Source of the DNA: Hyphomicrobiales bacterium
Lineage (GTDB): Bacteria; Pseudomonadota; Alphaproteobacteria; Rhizobiales; Xanthobacteraceae
Direction of reading: 5' to 3'
Assembly (NCBI GenBank): GCA_009377755.1
Contig: WHTM01000001.1
Span: forward strand, 186,001-250,000
Length of the DNA stretch: 64,000 bases
The notes under the pieces are model-generated. The model was not told the DNA's origin, made no database searches, and saw nothing but the letters and a program-made list of their open reading frames with translations. A program made the translations under genes and the position numbers. Positions 20,969 to 29,970 of this stretch are shown piece after piece. Position 1 is the stretch's first letter; every line of letters begins with the position of its first letter.

Positions 20969-21502
20969 ACGGCATATATCCCATATATTCGTATGGATCA
21001 AGATATGGAGATCGGCTTTCGCCTTCGGCTCAACCCATCCCACGACTTGCCTCCCTGTATGATTTTTTTCCTCCACCCCTTGACATCCGTCATTATGGGA
21101 CTAAATTCCTTATCGTCTTGTCCACCGAGGGCGCTTCGCGAGGCGTCGTGACAGCGGGACGGGATGCGGCGCCCGCGCCGGAGCCTCGCACGCTCCGTCC
21201 CGGGCGGCGCCGGGGCTCCGCCCGGGGGTACTACGGCCCCCCGCCTGGAGCAGGCTGACGACCTGGGCTGGAATACCCAGGCGAAAGCGCGGCCCGGCGC
21301 CGGAAGGAGAACGCCGCGGTGGAGCGCCGAGAGGCGAGCGCGCAGCGTCATTGCGCGCGTCGCGTCTCGCAAGGCGCGACTTGGATGCGCCTCTCGGCGC
21401 TCCGCCCCCCTCGCTCGTTTCGGCGGGGGGCCATGAAGTGCCGGATACCGGGCAGGCCCGGCATCCGGTGGCAAACCTCGGGCGCAGCGCGCCGCGAGAG
21501 CG
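20969..21502. other. Intergenic region without supported gene
   Basis: The first 150 nt are AT-rich (GGCATATATCCCATATATTC next to the brnT start, a plausible promoter for the toxin pair). From about 21120 the sequence becomes extremely GC-rich with several short inverted repeats, such as CGCCGAGAGGCG near 21324 and GCGCCTCTCGGCGC near 21387, which pair with each other. All long open frames here are low-complexity and unsupported. I see no RNA gene that I can name. Confidence 0.5.
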
Positions 21503-21517
21503 ATGGAGCTTGCCCGC

Positions 21518-21823
21518 ATGACCCAGCACACCACCGCCGAGATCGCCGCTGCCGCGCGCGACTACGGCAACCTCGTCTGCATCTGGCGCCTGTGCGGCAA
21601 CACCGCCTGCCTGCGCGCGCGCCGCTGCCGCGGCGATGGGCTCGCATGCCTGGGGCGCTGCTTGCCGCTGCTGCCGGAGCCGGTACGCGATTTCTTCGTC
21701 GGTCTCGGCGAAGCGCAAGAGGCCGGGCTCACCTGGGACGAAGCGCTCGACGATCTCTGGGAGGAATGGCAGGCGGTCGGCGAATGGAACGCCGTCGTCG
21801 CGGAATCGATCACCTCGGCATGA
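21518..21823 (+). CDS. Small cysteine-containing hypothetical protein
   Basis: 101 residues from the ATG at 21518 (GGAG 9 nt upstream; an ATG at 21503 is the alternative). Cysteines are spaced as in LVCIWRLCGNTACLRARRCR and ACLGRCLP, which could bind a metal. The C-terminal half is acidic and Trp-rich (AGLTWDEALDDLWEEWQAVG). I do not recognise a named family. The coherent Cys pattern, the amphipathic helices and codon use like its neighbours make it a likely real gene. It converges with the DUF5996 gene. Confidence 0.65.
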   Translation: MTQHTTAEIAAAARDYGNLVCIWRLCGNTACLRARRCRGDGLACLGRCLPLLPEPVRDFFVGLGEAQEAGLTWDEALDDLWEEWQAVGEWNAVVAESITSA

Positions 21824-21846
21824 GGCCAAGGACCGCCGTGCGCCGC

Positions 21847-22797
21847 TCACAGCCTCCTGGCCACACGCGGTACGCCGATGTCGCATTCGAGCGCGGCGCG
21901 GTCCCACCGGCCGGTATTCGCCGCAGCCTCGTAGGTGCTCCGCAAAAAATCCATCAGCGCGCCGTCGGGGTCGTCCGCGGTGCGCACCGCATCATACGGC
22001 AGCAGAAATTCGCCCAGCTCCTTCGACCAGAACGCCGCAGCCGGCTTGACCGGCTCAGACGCAAATCCCTCCGCGGCCGGATAGGCATAGGAGTAGAACG
22101 CCGCATAGTCGATCGGGCCGCCGCCCGGCCAGAAGCCCGCGCTCGAAACCTCGTGCGAATAGGCCTCCTGAGCGACAGAATCCGGCAGGTTCGGCACTCC
22201 GCCGGGGTGCGTCGGCGCGCGGCGCCCGGAAAAACGCGTCACCGCCAGGTCGAAGCTGCCCCAGAAGAAATGCACCGGGCTTGTCTTGCCGAGGAACGCG
22301 GTGCGGAAGAGCGAGAACACGCGATGCACCTGCATGAGGATGCGCCAGAAGCGATGCGCATACTCGGGATCATACGACGCGTGCACCTGGTCCTCGCTGA
22401 AGCGGATTCCGTCCGCGATCTCGCTCGGCGTCTCGTTGATGCGCACGGACAGGCCGAGTTCGGAGCGCGCCGCCATCACCTCCGCATGGAACGCGGCGAC
22501 GGACTGCGGCTTCAGCATCACCTGACGGACATGCCCGTCGCTCGCGCGAAGCCACAGCACGTGGTCGATGAAATCGAACTCGATCTCGAGCGTGCGGGCA
22601 CCAAACGGAATCGGCGAGGTGGTGAGCCCGCGCGCGGAGAGATACAGCGCCACGTGCCAGGAATGGTTCTGCCACGGCGTCTGCGCAAGCCGGACCTTGC
22701 CGACGATCTGCGTCCACAAATGCAGCGTGGCGCAGGTGTCCTTCCACGCCGCATAAGGCAACGCGGGCCACGCTTCGGCATGCGGCGCTGCTGGCAT
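21847..22797 (-). CDS. DUF5996 family protein
   Basis: 316 residues. The family pattern is clear: WPALPYAAWKDTCATLHLWT at the N terminus, then GKVRLAQTPWQNHSWHVALY, LEIEFDFIDHVLWL, and the C-terminal FFWGSFDLAVTRFSGRRAP with EVSSAGFWPGG. No enzymatic motif is known for DUF5996 and none is visible. No signal peptide or membrane segment is seen, so it is probably cytoplasmic. A Bug-type binding protein gene lies 39 nt upstream on the same strand. Confidence 0.85.
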   Translation of the reverse strand: MPAAPHAEAWPALPYAAWKDTCATLHLWTQIVGKVRLAQTPWQNHSWHVALYLSARGLTTSPIPFGARTLEIEFDFIDHVLWLRASDGHVRQVMLKPQSVAAFHAEVMAARSELGLSVRINETPSEIADGIRFSEDQVHASYDPEYAHRFWRILMQVHRVFSLFRTAFLGKTSPVHFFWGSFDLAVTRFSGRRAPTHPGGVPNLPDSVAQEAYSHEVSSAGFWPGGGPIDYAAFYSYAYPAAEGFASEPVKPAAAFWSKELGEFLLPYDAVRTADDPDGALMDFLRSTYEAAANTGRWDRAALECDIGVPRVARRL

Positions 22798-22836
22798 AAC
22801 GGCTTCTCTCGAAACAAACGTCGGTGCCGCGCAAAC

Positions 22837-23802
22837 CTACTTCCCCCCGATCCCCGATTCCTTGATGATCCGTCCGTACTCCGCCACATGCTTTTGCATG
22901 AACTCACCGAACGGCGCCCCGCACATCCCGACCGGGAACAGCCCCTGCCGCGCGAGCTTCGGCTGCACGTCGGGCGCCTTCAAGGCGGCAGAGAACCAGC
23001 CGGTGAGCTGCTTGAGCCTCTCGGGCGGGGTCTTTGCCGGCGCGACGAGGCCATAGAAGATGTCGATCTCGTACTTGACGATGCCAGTCTCGGAAAGCGT
23101 CGGCACGTCGGGCAGCGCGTCGACCCGCTCGGCCGACGTGGTGACGAGGCCGCGCAGCGTGCCGGCCTTGAGCTGCGACACCACCGTCGGATAGTCGGCC
23201 CATACCGCCGTTACATGCCCCCCCATCAGCGCGTTGATCGACGGCGCGGTGCCGGGATAGGGCACGTAGGTGATCGTGATGTTGGCGGCGCGCCGCAGCA
23301 CCTCGATCGCGACGTGCAGCGAGGATGCGGGCCCGCCGCTCGAGAACACGATCTCGCCGGGTTTTTCACGCGCGGCCGCGACCAGGTCGTCGAGCGTCTT
23401 GTACGGCGAGGACCCCTGCACGACCAGCACCATCGGCGTGGCGGCGAGATAGCAGACCGGCTCGAAGCTCTTCGAGACGTCATAGTTGCCCTTCTTGAGC
23501 GCCGGATTGACCACGAAGGAATTCGCCACCAGCAGCACGGTGTTGCCGTCGGGCGCGGCGCGTGCCGCCGCCTCGGTGCCGATCAGCGTGCCGCCGCCGG
23601 GACGGTTCTCGATCACCATGGTCGGCCCCTGCGCCTTGCCAATCTGCTCCGCCATCATGCGCGAAAGGATGTCGGGGCCGGACCCCGGCGGATAGGGCAC
23701 GATGATCTTGGTGGTCTGCGCCGACGCGCTGTGACCTGCCAGGAGGAGCAGGAGTCCGGCGGCAAGCGCGATCGCACCGCGAATTCGACCGAGTACCTTC
23801 AT
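22837..23802 (-). CDS. Bug/TctC-family periplasmic solute-binding protein
   Basis: 321 residues from the ATG at 23802 (GGAGG upstream). A signal peptide ends at SASAQ. The Bug fold is shown by TTKIIVPYPPGSGPDILSRM, VIENRPGGGTLIGTEAAARA, PDGNTVLLVANSFVVNPAL, ITITYVPYPGTAPSINALMG and LPDVPTLSETG. Bug proteins deliver carboxylates to TctAB-type transporters, but no tctA or tctB is in the window, so this is one of the orphan copies typical of this group. A second copy lies at 25165. The ligand is unknown. Confidence 0.92.
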   Translation of the reverse strand: MKVLGRIRGAIALAAGLLLLLAGHSASAQTTKIIVPYPPGSGPDILSRMMAEQIGKAQGPTMVIENRPGGGTLIGTEAAARAAPDGNTVLLVANSFVVNPALKKGNYDVSKSFEPVCYLAATPMVLVVQGSSPYKTLDDLVAAAREKPGEIVFSSGGPASSLHVAIEVLRRAANITITYVPYPGTAPSINALMGGHVTAVWADYPTVVSQLKAGTLRGLVTTSAERVDALPDVPTLSETGIVKYEIDIFYGLVAPAKTPPERLKQLTGWFSAALKAPDVQPKLARQGLFPVGMCGAPFGEFMQKHVAEYGRIIKESGIGGK

Positions 23803-23883
23803 GAGATCGTCCTCCCCTTCCATGCTTACGTTTGCCGCATTGCGGTCAGCATAAGTCAATGTGGCCGGACTGGGAAATGCCAA

Positions 23884-24078
23884 TCAGCGCGGCGGGACCT
23901 CGATCGGCGCGCAGTCGCGGCGGCCCATCGCGATGCATTCGTCGGCCCGGCGCGCATCGACCATGGCCTTGGCGAGCCAGATACCGCCGCCGGCGACCAG
24001 CGCGAACATGACCAGCAGGAAGATGTTGGTCCCGCGGCGGTCGCGCTCGGTTTCGCCTGGATCGTCGGGCTGGCTCAT
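23884..24078 (-). CDS. Small single-span membrane protein
   Basis: 64 residues: a hydrophilic N terminus (MSQPDDPGETERDRRGT), one membrane segment (NIFLLVMFALVAGGGIWLA) and a tail with two cysteines (DECIAMGRRDCAPIEVPPR). The ATG at 24078 is the most economical start; the frame stays open further upstream with no better site. The short Cys tail would face the periplasm. I do not recognise a family. It is divergent from the EamA gene at 24215. Confidence 0.6.
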   Translation of the reverse strand: MSQPDDPGETERDRRGTNIFLLVMFALVAGGGIWLAKAMVDARRADECIAMGRRDCAPIEVPPR

Positions 24079-24214
24079 GGCGCAAGCTATAGCGTCACTC
24101 GGCGATTTCGTCGCCCCGCGCCATGCGCGCCAGCAGCCGGCGGCATGCGGCTGAACGGCTTCCGCCGATACGTCCGCACCTGTACGGACAAGACGGCGAG
24201 GAGACGCAACCCCG

Positions 24215-25120
24215 GTGAGCGAGATCAGCCCCTTCGAGCGGCGCGCGCCGCAGCCGCCCGCGCGGCGCGACCGGATTCCGCTCGGCATTGTCCTGATGAT
24301 CGCCTCGACGCTCCTGTTCACAGTGATGAGCGCGATCTCGACATGGCTGACCGAGACCTACCCGATCGGCGAGGTGCTGTTCACGCGCGCCGCGATTGCG
24401 CTCGCCGCCTGCGCGCTGATCGTGCTGCCGCGGCGCGGGCGCGCGGTGTTCCGCACGCAGCGGGTCAGCCACCACGGCATGCGCTCGATCTCGCAGGCGT
24501 TCTCGCAATCCTTCATCCTCATCGCCTTCAGCATGATGCCGTTCGCCGGGGTGGTGGCGATCAGCTTCACGGCTCCGCTGTTCGCGACCCTGCTGGCGGC
24601 GCTGCTGTTGCACGAGCGGGTCGGGCCGACGCGGTGGACCGCGCTCCTCGTCGGGTTCGTCGGCGTGCTGATCATGACGACACCCGACGCCGACATGTTC
24701 CAGGTCGGCGCGCTGTTCGCGCTTGGCAACGCCGTGCTCTATGCCAGCGTCACGGTGGCGGTGCGCGGGATGACCGCGACGGAGTCGACCGAGACGCTGA
24801 TCATGTATCAGGTCACGTTCCTGACGCTGCTGTTCGCGCCGCTGCTGCTGCTCGGCTTTGTCATGCCGACCTGGATTGCCGCGGGCGCGATGGTGGCGAG
24901 CGGCCTGCTCAACGTGCTGGCGCAATATTTCTGGACCCGGTCGCTGCATTTGGCGCCGGCATCGGCGGTGACGCCATTCTATTACGTCTCGCTGATCTGG
25001 GCGATGATCGCGGGCTTCCTGGTGTGGAGCGATGTGCCGACGCTTGCCCTGCTCGCCGGGTCTGCGATCGTCACCGGCTCGGGCCTGTTCCTGCTCTGGC
25101 GCGAGTCGGGAAGGATTTGA
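24215..25120 (+). CDS. EamA/DMT-family transporter, copy 1
   Basis: 301 residues from a GTG at 24215. Ten hydrophobic segments form two EamA repeats: the first begins IPLGIVLMIASTLLFTVMSA, the second begins after PDADMFQVGALFALGNAVLY. Drug/metabolite transporters of this type export amino acids, purines or similar metabolites. It is clearly a paralogue of 27944 (shared VRGMTATES, ETLIMYQ and LHLAPASAVTPFYY blocks). Both copies point the same way, each preceded on the opposite strand by a Bug-type gene. Confidence 0.9.
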   Translation: MSEISPFERRAPQPPARRDRIPLGIVLMIASTLLFTVMSAISTWLTETYPIGEVLFTRAAIALAACALIVLPRRGRAVFRTQRVSHHGMRSISQAFSQSFILIAFSMMPFAGVVAISFTAPLFATLLAALLLHERVGPTRWTALLVGFVGVLIMTTPDADMFQVGALFALGNAVLYASVTVAVRGMTATESTETLIMYQVTFLTLLFAPLLLLGFVMPTWIAAGAMVASGLLNVLAQYFWTRSLHLAPASAVTPFYYVSLIWAMIAGFLVWSDVPTLALLAGSAIVTGSGLFLLWRESGRI

Positions 25121-25164
25121 CGGCCGCGCCAGGCGCGGGCGCCGCGACGTGGTCGCTCGGCCTT

Positions 25165-26148
25165 CTACTGCGAACCCACGAGACCCAAGTCCTTCACCAG
25201 GGTCGACCACTTGTCCCGCTCCGAAGCGATGAATTTCTGGACGTCTTCGACCGATGGCATGTTCACGGCAATCAGTCCGATGTTCGAAATTCGCGTCTGA
25301 ACGTCCGGCATGTCCATGATCGTTTTCATCTCCACCTGCAGCCGGTTGACGATCGGTTTCGGCGTCGCGCTCGGCGCGACCAGAAGGTGCCAGGACACGA
25401 TCTCGAAATCCGGCACCTTGACCGCTTCGGCGAAGGTCGGAACGTCAGGCAGATTGGGCAACCGGGTCGACGACGACACCGCCAGCGCCCGCAGCTTGCC
25501 CTGCTTGACCAGTGGAATCGACGCCCCCGCTTCGGCGAAACTGAAGGTGACTCGTCCGGTCATGACGTCGCCGAGCGACTGCGCCGTGTTGCGATAAGGC
25601 ACATGCGTCATGGTCAGGCCGAAGCGATGCTTCATGTACTCGCCGGCGAGGTGCAGCGCGGTGCCGGTGCCGGTCGAGGCAAAGGTGAGCGGATCCTTGC
25701 TCTCCTTGGCGAGCTTGACGAGATCGGCCGCCGATTTGGCCGGCACATCCTGGCCAACCACAAGAATGAACGGCGACTTCACATACAAGGAGATCGGTGC
25801 AAATCCGTCCGGATTATAATTGACCTTCTTGTAGAGCACCGGATTGAACGCCATCACCGAACTGGTCGTGACTCCGAGCGTATATCCATCCGGGGCCGAG
25901 GCCGCGACGTGGGCCGCGCCCAGCATCAGCGCGGCGCCGGGCTTGTTCTCGATCACGACCGGCTTGCCGAGCGCATGCGACAGCTTGTCGCCGTAGATGC
26001 GAACCAGAGAATCCATGCCGGTGCCGGCGGCAAGGGGCACGACGATGGTGACTGATCGTGTCGGATATGCCTGGGCATTCGCCGGACCGGACGGCAGAGC
26101 CAAAGCAACAGCCAGCGCTGCGGCGCCGCAGCGGAAAAACGACTGCAT
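25165..26148 (-). CDS. Bug/TctC-family periplasmic solute-binding protein, second copy
   Basis: 327 residues from the ATG at 26148 with AGGAGG upstream. A signal peptide ends at GPANAQA. Family blocks are YPTRSVTIVVPLAAGTGMDS, VVIENKPGAALMLGAAHVA, PDGYTLGVTTSSVMAFNPVL, TMTHVPYRNTAQSLGDVMTG and LPNLPDVPTFAEA. It is only distantly similar to 22837. As there, TctA/TctB partners are absent. The ligand is unknown, probably an organic acid. Confidence 0.92.
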   Translation of the reverse strand: MQSFFRCGAAALAVALALPSGPANAQAYPTRSVTIVVPLAAGTGMDSLVRIYGDKLSHALGKPVVIENKPGAALMLGAAHVAASAPDGYTLGVTTSSVMAFNPVLYKKVNYNPDGFAPISLYVKSPFILVVGQDVPAKSAADLVKLAKESKDPLTFASTGTGTALHLAGEYMKHRFGLTMTHVPYRNTAQSLGDVMTGRVTFSFAEAGASIPLVKQGKLRALAVSSSTRLPNLPDVPTFAEAVKVPDFEIVSWHLLVAPSATPKPIVNRLQVEMKTIMDMPDVQTRISNIGLIAVNMPSVEDVQKFIASERDKWSTLVKDLGLVGSQ

Positions 26149-26290
26149 GGATGCGTCCTCCTGTGCCGGCGAACACTTGCCCGCCGGCGAATGCCCCGAT
26201 AAGCCTTGCAGCAATGAGAAAATCAAGTTCCGATGGCGTCACGGTGCAACAGCTTTCCGAAGCCGGCGCGAAGCTGGTACATCGGCAGGC

Positions 26291-26701
26291 ATGCGATTTC
26301 CACCCTGCAGGATCGGCCGTTCGCGCACGGGGCTCGGCCTGTTCGCTACCACGCCGATCAAGCGCGGCGCGCTGATCGCCGAATACACCGGCCCGCGCAT
26401 TCCCACCAGGGAAGCGAGGGTGCGAGAGCGGGAGCGGGGCGCCCGCTACATGTTCGAGATCGACAGCCGCTGGACCATCGACGGCTCGCCGCGCAGCAAC
26501 ATCGCGCGCTACGCCAATCACGCCTGCAAGCCGAATGCCGAGGCCATCGACGACCAGGGCCACATCTTCCTGCGGGCGCGGCGGCCGATCGAGCCCGGCG
26601 AAGAGATCACCTACGACTACGGGCGCAGCTATTTCGCGCTATTCTTCGCGCAAACCGGTTGCCGCTGCGCCACGTGTGCTCCACAGAAGCGGGATCGATG
26701 A
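26291..26701 (+). CDS. SET-domain protein (putative lysine methyltransferase)
   Basis: 136 residues from the ATG at 26291, just before RIGRSRTGLGLFATTPIKRG, the opening of a SET domain. NHACKPNAEAI (SAM pocket NH motif) and EPGEEITYDYG (catalytic Tyr) are intact, and GCRCATCAP is a post-SET zinc-type cysteine motif. Short SET proteins in bacteria methylate proteins, probably including ribosomal or nucleoid targets; the target here is unknown. Its TGA overlaps the ATG of the MetE-like gene (ATGA at 26698), implying translational coupling. Confidence 0.88.
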   Translation: MRFPPCRIGRSRTGLGLFATTPIKRGALIAEYTGPRIPTREARVRERERGARYMFEIDSRWTIDGSPRSNIARYANHACKPNAEAIDDQGHIFLRARRPIEPGEEITYDYGRSYFALFFAQTGCRCATCAPQKRDR

Positions 26702-27843
26702 CCATGCAGCGCAGCACCGACCGGATTCTCACCACCCATACCGGCAGCCTCCCGCGTCCACCCACGGTGGTGGACCTGATGCTCGCGGAGAAAGAACATC
26801 CCGGCGCGCACACGGCGGCACTTGACGCCGCGGTGCGCGATGCGATTGCCGAGGTGGTGGAGAAGCAGACCGCCTGCGGCCTCGACGTGATTAACGACGG
26901 CGAGCAGGGGCGAACCGACTATACCGTGCACGTCCTCGACCGCCTCACCGGCTATGAGGGACCGAGCTCGCCGCCGCTCGGCACCGGCGAGCCGGAGTTT
27001 CCCGAGCTGGCCGCGCTGCTCAGCCAGTTCGCTTCCCCGTTCCAGCATCGGCCGGCCTGCAACGGCCCGGTGGGATGGAAGGACTTCGCCGCGGCCGAGG
27101 CCGACATCGCACGATCGAAGGAGCTGCTCGCCTGGGCAGGCGCGCGCGAGGTGTTCATGACCTCGCCGTCGCCCGGCCAGATCGCGCGCTATCTGAAGAA
27201 CCGTCACTACCCGAGTGAGGAAGCCTACATGTTCGCGCTCGCCGACGTGATGGCGCGGGAGTATCGCGCCATTGTCGATGCCGGCTTCATCCTGCAGCTC
27301 GATTGCCCCGATCTCGCGATGTCGCGGCACATGCTCTATCCAGACCTGAGCATCGCCGAGTACCGCAAGGTGGTTGCTATCAACGTCGAGGCGCTCAACC
27401 ATGCGGTCAACGGCATCCCGGCCGGGCGCATGCGCATGCATCTGTGCTGGGGCTCGACCATGGGGCCGCACCACACCGATGTGCCGATCAGGGACATCAT
27501 CGACATCGTGCTCACGGCCCGCCCGCAGGCGGTGTCGTTTCCCGGCGCCAATCCGCGTCACGGCCACGAGTGGAAGGTTTGGAACGACGTAACGCTCCCC
27601 GACGACAAGATCATCATTCCGGGGGTGATCGACTCCACCTCGAACTTCGTCGAGCACCCCGAACTGGTGGCGGACCGCATCGTCCAATACGCGCAGGCAG
27701 CCGGCCGCCAGAATGTCATTGCCGGCGTCGATTGCGGCTTCGGCACCTTCGCCGGGCGGGTCCAGGTCGACTCCAAGATCGTCTGGATGAAGCTGCAATC
27801 GCTCGCCGATGGTGCGGCGCTGGCCTCGCGGCAGCTTTGGTGA
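26698..27843 (+). CDS. MetE C-terminal-like methyltransferase, copy 1
   Basis: 381 residues matching the catalytic barrel of cobalamin-independent methionine synthase. It starts TMQRSTDRILTTHTGSLPRP and contains GLDVINDGEQGRTDY and VMTSPSPGQ-like FMTSPSPGQIARYL. The zinc ligands fit HLCWG (His, Cys), a downstream Glu, and VDCGFGTF (Cys). It lacks the N-terminal MetE domain. Such stand-alone forms often use methylated catabolites or corrinoid proteins rather than polyglutamyl folate, so methionine synthesis is not assured. It is coupled by ATGA overlap to the SET gene. Confidence 0.87.
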   Translation: MTMQRSTDRILTTHTGSLPRPPTVVDLMLAEKEHPGAHTAALDAAVRDAIAEVVEKQTACGLDVINDGEQGRTDYTVHVLDRLTGYEGPSSPPLGTGEPEFPELAALLSQFASPFQHRPACNGPVGWKDFAAAEADIARSKELLAWAGAREVFMTSPSPGQIARYLKNRHYPSEEAYMFALADVMAREYRAIVDAGFILQLDCPDLAMSRHMLYPDLSIAEYRKVVAINVEALNHAVNGIPAGRMRMHLCWGSTMGPHHTDVPIRDIIDIVLTARPQAVSFPGANPRHGHEWKVWNDVTLPDDKIIIPGVIDSTSNFVEHPELVADRIVQYAQAAGRQNVIAGVDCGFGTFAGRVQVDSKIVWMKLQSLADGAALASRQLW

Positions 27844-27943
27844 GTCCGGTCATGCGCGGCGGCGGCCCGCATCATGCGGGGCCGCGGGTTCCTTTCATGC
27901 ATAGGCGCAGGTACTGAGGGCCCTGTCAGGAGAAGAATTTCCC

Positions 27944-28867
27944 GTGAGCGACACCGGCGCCGCCAAGGCGCCCTCCCCCGCCAAGCCAGGCCGCCGCACC
28001 AATATTCCGCTCGGCATCCTCTACATGCTCGCCGCAACCGTATCGTTTGCGGGCTCGAGCGCGGCCGCGAAATGGCTGGTCGCGATCTATCCGGTCGGCG
28101 AGGTTCTGTTCATGCGCCAGGTTGCCTCGCTCGTGACGTGCGCGCTGATGATCCTGCCGTTCACGGGGCTCGCGGTCTTTCACACCCGGCGGCTGCGCGC
28201 CCACGGTATCCGTGCCGTCTCGCAGGGGACAGCGCAAACGCTGATCATCATCGCCTTCAGCCTGATGCCGCTGGCGAGCGCGGTCGCCATCAATTTTTCG
28301 GCGCCGCTGTTCGCAACCTTGGCATCCGCCGTGTTCCTCCGCGAGGCCGTCAGCCCGGCACGCTGGACGGTGCTGCTTATCGGCTTTCTGGGCGTACTCG
28401 TCATCAGTGCTCCAGGTGCGGACACGTTCCAGATCGGCGCCGTGTTCGCGATCGGCAACGCCATCCTTTACGGCAGCGTCACGGCCGGCGTGCGCGGCAT
28501 GACCGCCACGGAATCGGCGGAGACGCTGATCATGTACCAGATGGTCCTGCTCACCGTGATATTCGCTGCTTTCCTGCCGTTCGGATTCATCGTGCCGACC
28601 TGGATCGACGGCTCGATCATGCTGCTCATCGGCGTCGTCAACGCCTTCGGACAGTACTGGTGGACGCGAGCGCTGCACCTTGCGCCGGCATCCGCCGTGA
28701 CGCCGTTCTACTATTTCTCGCTGGTCTGGGCGATTCTGCTCGGCTTCCTGCTCTGGGGCGATGTGCCAACGGTCAGCCTGCTCATCGGATCGGCGATCGT
28801 CGTCGGGTCAGGCCTGTTCCTGCTGTGGAACGAGACCGGAAGACGGCCGGGCGCCGCAAACCGCTGA
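27944..28867 (+). CDS. EamA/DMT-family transporter, copy 2
   Basis: 307 residues from a GTG at 27944 (GGAGAAG upstream). Ten membrane segments in two EamA repeats begin with IPLGILYMLAATVSFAGSSA. It shares long blocks with the copy at 24215: YPxGEVLF, IIIAFSLMP, SAPLFATL, VRGMTATES and LAPASAVTPFYY. The two look like products of a local duplication. The substrate is unknown. It lies 100 nt after the MetE-like gene and may share its transcript. Confidence 0.9.
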   Translation: MSDTGAAKAPSPAKPGRRTNIPLGILYMLAATVSFAGSSAAAKWLVAIYPVGEVLFMRQVASLVTCALMILPFTGLAVFHTRRLRAHGIRAVSQGTAQTLIIIAFSLMPLASAVAINFSAPLFATLASAVFLREAVSPARWTVLLIGFLGVLVISAPGADTFQIGAVFAIGNAILYGSVTAGVRGMTATESAETLIMYQMVLLTVIFAAFLPFGFIVPTWIDGSIMLLIGVVNAFGQYWWTRALHLAPASAVTPFYYFSLVWAILLGFLLWGDVPTVSLLIGSAIVVGSGLFLLWNETGRRPGAANR

Positions 28868-28892
28868 GTTGTGGAGTAAATCGTTTGCCGCT

Positions 28893-29016
28893 GTCATTCC
28901 GGCCCGGCGAGCTTGCGAGCGAAAGCCGGGACCCATGTACCCCGGTGTCGGTGATCAATCTGAAAGCGCAGGGGTACATGGTTCCCGGATCGGCCCTTCG
29001 GGCCGTTCGGGATGAC
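28893..29016. repeat. Palindromic repeat of the GTCATTCCGGCCCGG type
   Basis: GTCATTCCGGCCCGGCGAGC at the left end is matched by a right end reading GGGCCGTTCGGGATGAC. Inner arms CCCATGTACCCC and GGGGTACATGG pair perfectly, so the unit folds as a long stem with side hairpins (CGAGCTTGCGAGCG; GGCCCTTCGGGCC). It lies between codirectional genes and is a recognisable dispersed alphaproteobacterial element. Confidence 0.75.
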
Positions 29017-29077
29017 AGCTGAGGGGCAGGCAATAACCTGCTAACATCATTCACAGTGCGCAATGCAGGAGCTGTCC

Positions 29078-29965
29078 ATGATCCAGGTGAGACGGATCGG
29101 TTACACCACGCTTGAGACTCCGGACGTCGACCGGCAGGTCGGCTATTACACCGAGATCCTCGGCCTGAGCCTGGTCGGGCACGATAACGGCCGTGCCTTT
29201 CTCGCCACCAAGCAGGGGCAGCAGGCGTTGGTGCTGGAGCGCGGCGACGCGGCGCGCTGCACGCGGATCGGCTTCCAGGTCGCGCCCGACACCGACTTTA
29301 AGGACGTGGCCAAATCGCTGGCGAACGAAGGAATCAAAAGTGAGTTGCGCAATTCATCGACGCCCGGCACCGGCACGGTCCTGACCTTCGAGGATCCGAA
29401 GGGAACCATCCTGGAAATCTTCGCCGAAGAAAAAATGCTGCCTGTCGAGCAGCAGCTCTACGGCATCGGCCCGCTCAAGCTCGGCCACGTCGCCTTCCAT
29501 GTGCGCGACATTCAGACAGTCGTCGGCTTCTACCAGCGGCTGCTCGGCTTCCGCGTCTCGGACTGGCGGGAGAATTTCTTCGTCTTCATGCGCTGCGGAC
29601 CGGACCACCACACCGTCAACTTCGTCGAGCACGGCGACGTGGTGAAGCTGCACCACATGGCGTTCGAGGTGAAGGACTGGGGCGAGATCCTGCGCGCCTG
29701 CGACTATCTCGGCGGCAAGAACATCCATCTGATCTGGGGACCGGGCCGCCACATCATCGGCCACAACATCTTCATCTATCACCGCAACAGCGACCGGCTG
29801 ATCATCGAGTGCTACACCGGCCTCGATCAAATGAAGGACGAGGCGCTCGGCTACTTCGAGCCGCGGCCGTGGCATCAGGATCAGCCGCAGCGGCCGAAGG
29901 TCTGGCCGGCCGACACGCTCGGCAGCTACTGGGGCGGCCGCCCGCCGATCGGGTTCGGCGATTGA
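29078..29965 (+). CDS. VOC-superfamily extradiol-type dioxygenase, second
   Basis: 295 residues from the ATG at 29078 (AGGAG 6 nt upstream; an ATG at 29063 is the alternative). Two VOC modules: IQVRRIGYTTLETPDVDRQV to about residue 115, then IGPLKLGHVAFHVRDIQTVV onward. Candidate metal ligands are His in KLGHVAFHV, His in VKLHHMAFEV and Glu in RLIIECYTGL. This is the layout of catechol-type ring-cleavage enzymes, as at 16153. The natural substrate is unknown. A palindromic element starts 6 nt after its stop. Confidence 0.85.
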   Translation: MIQVRRIGYTTLETPDVDRQVGYYTEILGLSLVGHDNGRAFLATKQGQQALVLERGDAARCTRIGFQVAPDTDFKDVAKSLANEGIKSELRNSSTPGTGTVLTFEDPKGTILEIFAEEKMLPVEQQLYGIGPLKLGHVAFHVRDIQTVVGFYQRLLGFRVSDWRENFFVFMRCGPDHHTVNFVEHGDVVKLHHMAFEVKDWGEILRACDYLGGKNIHLIWGPGRHIIGHNIFIYHRNSDRLIIECYTGLDQMKDEALGYFEPRPWHQDQPQRPKVWPADTLGSYWGGRPPIGFGD

Positions 29966-29970
29966 GTGCC

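Noticed and set aside
21319-26055. An open frame of 1578 codons on the plus strand
   Set aside because: It runs antisense or out of frame through the DUF5996, Bug and EamA genes and reads as Arg-rich low-complexity sequence; long spurious frames are expected in such high-GC DNA.
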